Shown here one piece after another: positions 51,655 to 61,038 of a stretch of 64,000 bases of DNA. The stretch lies in assembly GCA_963855995.1 (NCBI GenBank), contig OY979718.1, forward strand, positions 36,781,059 to 36,845,058, in the 5' to 3' direction. This DNA comes from Muricea muricata. Lineage: Eukaryota > Cnidaria > Anthozoa > Malacalcyonacea > Plexauridae. Numbering within the stretch: position 1 is the stretch's first letter; each line of letters begins with the position of its first letter. A program made the translations under genes and the position numbers. The notes under the pieces were generated by a model that did not search any database, was not told the DNA's origin, and saw only the letters and a list, made by a program, of their open reading frames with translations.

Positions 51655-53115
51655 GTTGACGTTTCAGGATTATATTAATATAAACTATATTTATTTACTT
51701 TTAGACACCATAATGGTTAGATTTATAAACTATACTAATTTGAGACACCATGACTATTAGATTAATGAGCTATATTAATTTTAGAATTTTTACAATTTAT
51801 TCTTTTTAAAGTACATGATAGTATTATAGATTTTGAATTTTATGCATTTGTATTGGTCGAGATTGCGTGACACGACGTCTCTATAAAAAGATTGTAGTCG
51901 CTTAAAAGCGTCTAAAAAAGAATATGAAGACGAGGAATATGAAATCAGATCAAAGTTAATCTATAGATATGGTTTGGAGACTCGGCCAATGTCTTTGTTT
52001 TATCTTTTTGTTCGTGTTTATGCTGACTTTGCACGATGAAGAAAATGAATTTTTGGTATAATGAAGCAATCCTCCAATAGCGTTGCCTCTCTGAAGCACT
52101 CAACCGTTCTGATAAAATATTAATAGGCAAAATTTCAATAGATTTGTGCACGGCGAAGGCAACACAACAGAAAATAGTAGCTCATTATAAACGCTTTGAA
52201 GTTTGCTGGGTGTCCATGCAGACCATGCCTTCATTGACTATGATCAGATGAATATGAAAATTAATTTAGCAAAGCCAGTACTTGAAACTGAAAATTAAAT
52301 TTAAAGTAGATTTTTAAATTGGATATTTTGTTAAAGTAAAGCAGTCTTCAAAAAGGTGGTTTTTTTAATTGGCATGTTTTCTGATTTAAAATTTCAGCTA
52401 AGTCGTGATCAAAGATTTATTGTAAGTAGATGAAATAAGAGACTTTAGTTTAAAAATATAATAACATCGATAGTGGATAGCACTGCTTGTTTATGACTGC
52501 TTGTAGAAATGCGTAAAATTTAGTAGCCGTGCAACAATGTCTTGCAAAAAAATTCTTTTTAATTTGTTTTTAAAGTATATTAATGATTACAAACTAAGTA
52601 ATAATTACGATGCAGTAGTTACATAAATCTGGCAATTGGCAGAAGCACCTGAAACTAATACTTTGTGGAGAATGGGACAGATGATAGTCTTACCTCCATT
52701 TGCAATTGAGCGTGCACTTTGGCGGTGCGTTTTTTACGTGTGTGTTTCGTATTGTGAAACTTGATGTTTATCGTTTAAAACTTTCATGTTGGTATGGACG
52801 GAACCAATGTTACTAAAGTAAAAAGCAAATTCCGAAAAAAAAAACATCTTGAGAATGCAAGATATGCTTCAAAACAAGACGCAGGTTGAAACTGTAAATT
52901 TTCGACTTTATTTCAATAATATTTATGTTTGAAAATGGAAATACATCCATGCTTTACCTCGTTACCTGTATTTTCTGAAATTTCACAATCTTTGTTTTTA
53001 TACCTATTGCGCAATGAACAAACATCCGATCGAGTTAAACTTGAAAATCAAGTTTCTGCTGCCCATATACAGCTCATGCAGAGAGACTGGAACGAAACCA
53101 AAGCGTCGACTGTAA
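51655..53115. other. Spacer between the two HEPN-dsRBD genes
   Basis: It has two units of the 3'-flank repeat, the truncated foldback at 52811 and AT-rich sequence, with no coding frame of note. Confidence 0.55.
52811..52912 (+). mobile_element. Foldback family 3, single arm
   Basis: The left arm of the element at 39695 recurs here, with the same upstream AAAAGCAAATTCCGA, without the inverted partner. It is a truncated copy between the two HEPN-dsRBD genes. Confidence 0.65.
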
Positions 53116-53587
53116 ATAATTCCCAACCTCGTCCTCATCTTTGTGGGCGCGGTGAGGAAATAGATGACCCTGGTAAAGGCTGTCCTAATCTCCTTGTTCA
53201 TTGGTTAACACATTCGACCAGTCAGGGTTTGTGACAATAAGTGTGATTGGTTTAACGAAATGATATTTTCTGCACATTTATTAGATTGGGGCTTTTATAT
53301 ACAACTTGTGGTTGGTTTGAATTGTTTTTTAATATTGAGTATCACACCTTAAAAAACATTCTTTTAAATATTGTTTTTATGTGAGCGTAAATTTCTGTAT
53401 ACATTGTGAAAATTTGCACGCCAATGCTCTGTGCCAGTGGTAACTTGAGTCAGCCCCACATTATTAACTGACGGCGCATGCTCGAAAATCTCCAGAAATC
53501 TTGGAGATTTTTACAGCCTTTACCAGGGTCATCTATTTCCTCACCGCGCCCACAAAGATGACCCTGGGGACGAGGTTGAATAATTCC
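53116..53587. mobile_element. Foldback element at the promoter of the tandem HEPN copy
   Basis: The ends are inverted: AACCTCGTCC, then TCTTTGTGGGCGCGGTGAGG and AAATAGATGACCCTGG with TAAAGGCTG. Its right edge coincides with the point (TAATTCCAGGAA) where sequence similarity to the upstream region of the intact gene starts. Confidence 0.75.
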
Positions 53588-53745
53588 AGGAATCAGCCAA
53601 AGCTGCGAAGTTATATTACCAACACTGCAATACAGTCACTCTAAAACTCTTTCGTTTTGTCCTTTTTAAAAGCACAGTTTGTGCTTGAATATGGAGGAAA
53701 TTATGGATATCAAAGTGTGATTAATCAGCCGCTAATAATAATAGT

Positions 53746-54771
53746 ATGGCCGACGAGGAATGGAAGAAACGTTTGAATGACCCGGGATATAAAAATTGGA
53801 TCAAGGTTTCTCTTGCACTGATTCAATCAAAGGAAGCGCTTCGCGACTTCACAAAAAACGTGATTGACGATCTCCATGATGATATTAAGACCAAGGTAGG
53901 CTCTGGAACATGCGATGGTACTTGCAATACGCCAAAATGTAGCGCTAAAGAACCAAGCTGTCCAAGTTGTGTTAAGTGGGTGAAAGAGGTAAAAGCACAA
54001 ACCAAGGGAACACAGATTTTTTGGAGGAACGTAGACAAATCAAAATGGCACGATGATCCCTGGGAAATGGCCAAGTGTTGGATGAACCCTCAGGGTGACA
54101 AAGCCTCAGCAGCTGCGGTTACAGGACCTGATAAAACGGATCTCTCTGGAATGTTGAATGTTCTAATTAATTGTAAAGAATTCAATGGTAATCATATAAA
54201 GGAGATAAAATTGGCTGGAAATGTCCGGACAGTTAGGAATCACCTAATGCATTGTGCAACAATGTCCTTTGAAGAAGCTAAGATGAAGGACATGATTGAC
54301 CAGATCATTGCACTTCTTGAAGATGACAAGGAATTGAAGCATTTGGTAATCTGTCAAAAAACAGTCGAGAGTATTGAATTATTAAAAGATCACGAGTTTG
54401 AGCTGAAGAAAACTGATGAACATGCATGCATAGAGACAGCATTGGAAAGCCATGTGTTGGATGCTGAAACAGCCGAATCTGAAGAGGAAATTGATAAGGA
54501 TATGATATTAAAGCTTAGTCAATTAATCATGGAAAATAACGACCTGGGAAACAAGTTTGAACATAAATGTAACAAACTTGATGCAAAGATTATGAAGTTG
54601 AAGCAAGAATATGATGCTAGATTTTCTAGAGTTGATGAAACTATTTTTAAGTTTGGAGGTCGGATAGAACTCATTGAGAAGCAACTTCAGAGTGTGCAAA
54701 ATTTGCCAAACAATTCTGCAAGCTCACTATTAGGAGATGAAGTAAAGTTTTTTTACAAAAATGTTTTGTAA
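53746..54771 (+). CDS. Truncated HEPN-helical ORF of the tandem copy (341 aa)
   Basis: This open part covers the CXorf38-like HEPN domain and the predicted coiled coil, stopping just as the first dsRBD starts. Residues 1-50 are almost the same as in the intact gene (MADEEWKKRL, NWIKVSLALI). The CPSC pair and the R-x4-H motif are kept, while many positions between residues 55 and 110 differ. If transcribed it would give a HEPN protein lacking RNA-binding domains, which could act as a partner or a decoy. That is speculation. Confidence 0.65.
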   Translation: MADEEWKKRLNDPGYKNWIKVSLALIQSKEALRDFTKNVIDDLHDDIKTKVGSGTCDGTCNTPKCSAKEPSCPSCVKWVKEVKAQTKGTQIFWRNVDKSKWHDDPWEMAKCWMNPQGDKASAAAVTGPDKTDLSGMLNVLINCKEFNGNHIKEIKLAGNVRTVRNHLMHCATMSFEEAKMKDMIDQIIALLEDDKELKHLVICQKTVESIELLKDHEFELKKTDEHACIETALESHVLDAETAESEEEIDKDMILKLSQLIMENNDLGNKFEHKCNKLDAKIMKLKQEYDARFSRVDETIFKFGGRIELIEKQLQSVQNLPNNSASSLLGDEVKFFYKNVL

Positions 54772-55930
54772 AGTTGTGCCCTTAAGAAGAATATTGAGCT
54801 ACCAAAATATGATTCCAAACGAAATGAAAGTGAGCTGTTTGTCAGCACTGTTTTTTTTTTGATGGAAAAGAATTCATATCCAGTGAACCAAAGCCAACTA
54901 AGAAAGAGGCTGAACAAAGTGCAGCAGAGCAGGCATTGAAGTCTTTAAGGAATGAAGAATCAGACATGTTGCATGAAGAAAATGAATTACCGTCAATCGA
55001 ACCTCATGTCATGGATACTAGGTTAACCCAACAAGACAGTAAAAACTTCAAAGGTTTGTTAAAAGAAAAAGCAGATAAGCAGAAGGTTCTTCTTATATAC
55101 AACACCACAGCGAAAGATAATGGGTTTTTATCTGAAGTGATGTATGATGACAGGTGGTACTCACCAGATATCAGCCCACAGAAAAAGAGAAAAGATGCTG
55201 AGCAGAAAGCTGCCCAGTTTGCCCTGGATGTCTTAAACAGGTATTAAAATAAATATTATATGCGTAAAAATTTGATTTATTGAATGTGTTTAGATTGTTG
55301 GCAGCATTTAGAATTAATGAAAAATTAGCTACCAACTACACTTTAGCATGTGCTCAATTTTATTATTGACCCACCCTTAGCTTACTGTGTCACACAAATG
55401 TTTTCATGTATTGTTTAGAAATTAAAGAGATCAATACCCCTCTGTGGACATCCTATACAGTCAGTGCAAATTTAGGACATTCTTTAGACAACCCCCCAAC
55501 TCTCAGGAAAGTGGAAATTTCCTCTGTGGGTTTTGTCATGGATCTTTTCTAAAATGACCCAATTAATGTTGATATGCATTGGTCTAATTATCCTGGATTA
55601 CTAAATCCAATTTTCAAATTGGACAGTATTCAACTAAACCAATATATGGTTGCTAGATGTAAATATACCATTTAATGACTGGTCCAAATAAAACTGGAGG
55701 GGGAGCATGTATATCTGAATAATACTATACATGATTTTTTTTAAATTTGTCTTTATGGTTTCCTCCTCTTTTCTTCCTCTTATCTTCTGGGTCACAAACT
55801 TAAACTGTCTATTTTTAATCACTAAAATTGACATAAATTTCCTTAAGTTTCAAAATGCAAAAAATAGTACAGCAATCACCCTCACACCCTGCCAGATATC
55901 ACCAGGTACCTAGGCGTTGGTCTTTCATAG

Positions 55931-56029
55931 CCTGTGTATAGCAGGTAGTATTTGCAGGCACAAGAGAAATGGATGGGTGGCCCACCAACCCATTTCTCTT
56001 GTGCCTGCAAATACTACCTGCTACACAGG
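55931..56029. repeat. Almost loop-free hairpin, ~49-bp arms
   Basis: GCAGGTAGTATTTGCAGGCA through CCCATTTCTCTTGTGC forms two arms meeting directly at 55980/55981 with about three mismatches. Such symmetry suggests a recent palindromic duplication or a tiny foldback element. Confidence 0.85.
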
Positions 56030-57277
56030 GTGGGGGCTTGAAATTTACACTGCCTGTCCAAAAACTAGGCATTTTGAGTTTTCCCGCAGCTAGGTAATGG
56101 AGCTCTCTGATTGGTTAGAATATCTGATTTGAATTTATGACTGACAGGAAAGTGTTAGTTGTATTATTTTATTTACGAAATTAGAATCGATTCGTTCATG
56201 TATTGACACTCTTAAAGGTAAAAGCCTTTGAAATCGAGCTGGACTTGATGTTAAAGACTACTGGCACGTCGCAAGTCCGCATTTTGACGGCCACATGGTC
56301 TAACATACACGCGAAGATAATTTTTGCGACACAGCACATTTCTGCCAATATTGCCCCGCCAAAAAATTCTTTATTTGTCGAATGTATATAAAGATTTTTC
56401 TTTTAATTTTATCGTTATTTCCATGGGGATCTGAATGAGCATGAAAATACTCTACAAAAGTCGTCTGCATTCTCCGTTGTCATTCCACATGGATTTTGTA
56501 GGAATTGCTTTGCTCGCTATGACAGAAAATTGCAAAACAGTTACTAAATTGACAACTTTTGCTACATTGCAAACCCGTTAAAATCACTGTTATTAACTCG
56601 CGTTCTGATTCATTTGGTTTTCATAAGCAAACACATTAGTATGGACGGAACCAGCTTACCAGCGCTCGGTTGGCGGAATTCAAAATTTATTATTTTATTA
56701 TTATTAAAGGCTTTTTAACGAGGCTAACACTTCACAGTAGTAAATTAAATCGCACTGATAACTTCGTGGCCCTCACTATATACTAAGCTATAATTTAGAA
56801 TGTAAAATTATACTATATAGTATATACTAAACTAGTTAAAAATTAAAAATAGTTACAATCTCATAATCGTAGTGGCTTTTTGATCATCTAAAATGACTTG
56901 TATAGATTGTATTTAAAGCTGGCCACTGAGTTCTTTTTTCTAATGTCCATATCAATTCTGTTCCATTTAATAGAGGGTCTGACCGTAAAAGTAGGACGCC
57001 CTTCAGTTTTCCGGAGTTTTTGAGCGGGTGGTATTTCAAGCTTCCCGCGTTTCTCATGTGCTCGCGAATATCGCCAGCTTCGCAGGGTGGGTCTTTCATT
57101 TCAGCTTTCGTCTAACTTGATAAGGAGAAGTGCTTTATGTATCTGTGGTCCCGTAAACAAACATTTTCTCACGCTTCAAGCTTGCAATGCAAATGGGAGC
57201 ACGTGAAGTTTATATTCTAAACTCACCTCGCGCAGAAGGATTACGCTGGCGGCAGGATAACCCTGTTTGCGGTTTCC

Positions 57278-57316
57278 GCTGAAGAAAACTGATGAACATG
57301 CATGCATAGAGACAGC
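57278..57316 (+). pseudogene. 39-base copy of a HEPN-gene exon fragment
   Basis: These bases equal 54402-54440, inside exon 1 of the tandem copy (GCTGAAGAAAACTGATGAAC and on to GACAGC), without any change that I can see. The flanks are unrelated. Confidence 0.85.
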
Positions 57317-57665
57317 TTTTCGTGCTTTTACTATTTTTCTCTAAGAACAACATCGAATTTCTAAAACCCATTTTGTGGTGGCTTGGGTTCGACAGCGTGC
57401 AATAATACCTTCTTTTGGATCCAAATGCAGCTTAAATAACGTGTCAGCTTGAACATATGCAGAACTAGCAGGCGCTGTTTGACCATCATGCACGAATGTT
57501 TGAATACATATTAACTACGGCTAGCGCATAGACACCTGCAGATGGTTGAGCGCAGTGCTGTTATTCCTGCTTTCGCACATTATTTCAGGATTCAAACAAA
57601 TATCTTACTATTTTAAAAGAAATGTTATGTGCTTGTCGATACACTCAACGATTTTTGTTCAATAG

Positions 57666-58241
57666 GCCAACAGATTTAAATTCAAATAAAGAAAGAAGAC
57701 CAACGAATGAACCGGCATCTGATGAAACTGACACTGGCACACTTGGAAATGAATCGGCAGAGATAAGTGAGGGTGCGACAGGTGGTGATGGAAAAACATG
57801 CAATGCTAAAAGTGAGCTTAATGAATATGCCCAGAGACAAGGAACAAAACCTAGTTACGAGCCGATCAAAGTTTCAGACAACAGCTTTCCGACAAGCTTT
57901 CGAAGTAAGGTCACAGTATTGGGCAAAACATTCGAGTGTGTAGGATCGTATTCGACCAAAAGAATGTCCGAGCAAATGGCTGCAGCTGAAGCCATGAAAT
58001 ATTTTAATGCTTTGTTGTATGAAGACAATTCGTCTGCGACAACATCTGCAACGAATTTCTCTAAAATATTTCCTGTTGATTGTGCTAAAAGAGACGATTC
58101 AACTAGAACAAACGTTGCAGAAGGGAATATGACTTGTGAAATTTCATCTAAAGTCTTGTTCACGAACAACACGCAAGATACAAAGGAATCGACAGAACGA
58201 GAAGCGTGCAAAGGTTCAAAAGCTACACCTAAGGATTTAAG
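57666..58241 (+). CDS. dsRBD exon of the tandem copy, possible chimeric exon
   Basis: The acceptor TTCAATAG and the donor TTTAAG/GTAATG are both phase 2, matching the exon ending at 55240. The N-terminal part (PTDLNSNKE, EPASDETD, then SELNEYAQRQGTKPSYE) matches the fourth dsRBD of the intact gene, including its preceding linker. The last 25 residues (QDTKESTEREACK) instead resemble the end of the intact gene's third-dsRBD exon (QDAKESAAKEACK). This suggests fusion of the two exon types during unequal exchange. Confidence 0.65.
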
Positions 58242-59562
58242 GTAATGGAAGACTTAAGTGGTATAACATGCAACACAGAGCAAAATTCACATGCAGTTTA
58301 TGAGGACTGCTTTTCAAACGCGTTTTTTAAAGTGCACATGCAGCTTTTGGAAATTTGACATATTTGTGATGTTTAGGAGACGTAAGTTTTTTTCCTAGAG
58401 AGAAAAGCCATCTTCGTGGTCGTTTTGGCTCTTTAAGTTACCGGATCTGATGTCATTTAAGTTAATGCAAATAAGCTTTTCGTTGTTTCGTGCTTCAAAA
58501 ATGACTTAAATGACGTCAGCTCCTCTAACTTAAGAAGCAAAAAAAACCCATGAAGGTGAAGTTTTACTATAAAATAATATATTGCATTCCGTGTTAAAAT
58601 GTACTAAATTTTGCAAATATATTAAATCTCAAATGTACGTTTCAAACTTATACGTACAAGAACATAAAAGTTATGCTTTAAGGCACACCAGCATAAACCT
58701 CGTCTAAGGGCCAAAAAACTTCATGCCATCAGAGTTTTTGTATTTCATATCGTTTTCATTTTGACTGTTGTGAAAACCCTCGGAAACTACTTCGTGTGCA
58801 CAAAGTCGTAATCTCATACACACAGCTTTCGCGCATTATTTCTGGTTTCAAACTAACATCTTACTATTTTGAAAGAAAATTTATGTGCGTGTCGATATGA
58901 TGATTTTTATTCAATAGGGCAGCAGATTTAAATTCAAATAAAGAAAGAAGACCAACGAATGAACATCCACCTGATGAAACCGACTAGTGAGGGTGCGACA
59001 AGTGGTGATGAAAAAACATACAATGCTAAAAGTGAGCTTAACGAATATGCCCAGAGACAAGGAACAACACCTAGTTACGAGCCGATCAAAGTTTCAGGCA
59101 ACAGCTTTCCAACAAGCTTTCGAAGTAAGGTCACAGTATTGGGCAAAACATTCGAATGTGTAGGATCGTATTCGACCAAAAGAATGTCCGAGCAAATGGC
59201 TGCAGCTGAAGCCATGAAATATTTTAATGCTATGTTGTATGAGGAAAGAAGACCAACGAATGAACCTGCATCTGATGAAACTGACACTGGCACACTTGGA
59301 AACGATTCGGCAGAGTTAAGTGGTGGTGCGACAGGTGGTGATGGAAAAACATGCAATGCTAAAAGTGAGCTTAATGAATATGCCCAGGGACAAGGAACAA
59401 AACCTAATTACGAGCCGATCCAAGTTTCAGACGACAGCTTTCCGACAAGCTTTCGAAGTAAGGTCACAGTATTGGGCAAAACATTCGAGTGTGTAGGATC
59501 GTATTCGACCAAAAGAATGTCCGAGCAAATGGCTGCAGCTGAAGCCATGAAATATTTTAATG
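57691..59562 (+). repeat. Three near-identical dsRBD-coding units
   Basis: Units at 57691-58017, 58943-59228 and 59244-59562 all begin GAAAGAAGACCAACGAATGA and end in AAATATTTTAATG. The second and third are fused head to tail by 15 bases. They differ by few substitutions and by one deletion in the second, so the amplification looks recent. Confidence 0.85.
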
Positions 59563-59612
59563 GGGTGCAAGAGGGCAATTCGTTTGCAGCGCATAGACAT
59601 CACCACTTTTAG
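58918..59612 (+). pseudogene. Last exon of the tandem copy with two near-identical dsRBDs, frameshifted at its start
   Basis: The exon starts after TTCAATAG in phase 2. Read in that phase it meets TAG at 58985-58987, because roughly 35 bases present in the sister exon (the segment for TGTLGNESAEIS) are missing. Past that point the frame is open to 59612 and encodes two dsRBDs of the fourth-dsRBD type, one directly after the other. The final few residues are His-rich (HRHHHF). Only a different start or splice could restore the reading frame. Confidence 0.6.
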
Positions 59613-59870
59613 ATTTATAAAGTTTGTTAATTTTAGACATCGAAACTATTAGATTTATAGACTGTGTTAGTTTTAGACACCGTAACTATTAAATTTATAA
59701 GGTGTGTTGATTTTAGACACCGTTATAGTTACACCGTTTAGACAACTATTATACTTATATAAACTTTTTAAATTAATTTTAGACACACAACTATATTTGC
59801 CGTATAAATTATTAGGGACACCGTTACTATTAGATTTATAATCTATATTACTGTAATTATAGAATTTTTA
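59608..59870 (+). repeat. 3'-flank minisatellite of the tandem copy
   Basis: Units of about 52-55 bp containing TTTTAGACACCGTAACTATT and AGATTTATA repeat four or five times after the stop. Two units of the same sequence follow the stop of the intact gene (51697-51780), so the repeat was part of the duplicated segment and later expanded. Confidence 0.7.
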
Positions 59871-61038
59871 AATAATTCCTTTTTAATTAGTTTTTAAAGT
59901 ATTAATTCTTACATAGTAATAATAATGATCGTGATGTAAAACTCGCAAAAAGAAAAGTTTTCTCTCCTTACCTATTCTCCTACTATAAAATTGGAAACAA
60001 ATAAGTCAGTAAAAAACCACCTGGCACTAACACTGTGGTGTGGGACCAATGCTTGAAAGAGTTGCTAATAACCTGTAGTTTACTACGAAGTACGAAAATA
60101 CCCAATTGCATGCCATGTTAGGATTATAAATTGTAATAATATAAATTGTACTCGTTTCCAAAGGGATTTTTTAGAGCTAGATGATTTCAAAGTTTTTAAT
60201 ATCTCAAATACTATTATAGTAATAACATAAAAGGAATAAATATGGTTTTCTTTATCATCTTAAAGCTCCGTTTCAATCATTACTGACATAATTGTATTAA
60301 GGCCTGGTTCTTATAACGCAATCGTGAGGGAGGTCTTTTCGTAATTACTGATGGGAGAAATGCTATAGAGTGTTTGCACTCAATCCCCTGGCGCCGGTTG
60401 AATAAAAAAGTGATTGAGGTTAACTATGACTAGTGGAAACGTTAACCAGAACTACGTATTTCGTATACTTACTTAATCACTGTTTACAAAACAGTGATTA
60501 AGAGTTTTATACTACTAGCGACAAAGAAAATTGGTGGTCATATTGGTGATTTGGTGTACCTTTCCAAAAAATATATTTTTAATTCTTTTGTCCTGGTACA
60601 CCAACATGGCGGCCATGACGTAAATATCTCAATAATCACGAACGAAAAGTCACTGACTTTAAGATAAAAAGGGCATCTTAAAATTACTGCAATGTTTCGT
60701 GGTGGAATGTTGTAAAGTACGGAAAATATAGCAAAGTATACTTGTCTTACCCACGGGAAAGCATGCATGTCGCATTTGAGACGAGAGTTGTATAGGCTTT
60801 CCCCGTCGTAATACAGATATGATACAAAATTCTCAAACGTCCACTAAACTTAGCAACTTCACTACTTGCTGTAGTGAATGTGTTGTCTGGATCAAAATTT
60901 AGTCTACCGTGCGAATTGTCTATTGGGAAAGGACTAATTGTTTCTAATAGTTTATTTTATTACTTATTTAGTTTTATGTGATTGTATTGTAAATTTCATC
61001 CTCTATTAAATGCATGGTGCAAGTGATTTACAAGGCGT
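59871..61038. other. Spacer between the tandem copy and the SGNH hydrolase gene
   Basis: The two genes converge here. No features seen except AT-rich sequence. Confidence 0.5.

Larger units (their letters stand above)
55241..57665. other. Intron-like gap in the tandem copy
   Basis: It carries the hairpin at 55931, the 39-base exon copy at 57278 and part of a dispersed repeat at about 57330-57450. No counterpart of the third-dsRBD exon was found. Confidence 0.5.
53746..59612 (+). pseudogene. Tandem paralogue of the HEPN-dsRBD gene, partly decayed and rearranged
   Basis: The duplicate lies 2.1 kb after the intact gene on the same strand. Exon 1 (53746-55240) keeps the HEPN start, Cys cluster, R164-NHLM-H169 and helical linker, but has an in-frame TAA at 54769-54771 where the first copy has CAA (Gln). 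A run of ten T at 54851-54860 then shifts the frame inside dsRBD1. DsRBD2 is open up to a donor at 55240 (AACAG/GTATTA, phase 2). No counterpart of the intact gene's exon 2 was seen as a separate exon. Two later exons, 57666-58241 and 58918-59612, start in phase 2 and carry near-identical dsRBDs; the second has a deletion that puts TAG at 58985-58987. It could still make a 341-residue HEPN protein without dsRBDs, so pseudogene is the best but not certain call. Confidence 0.75.
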
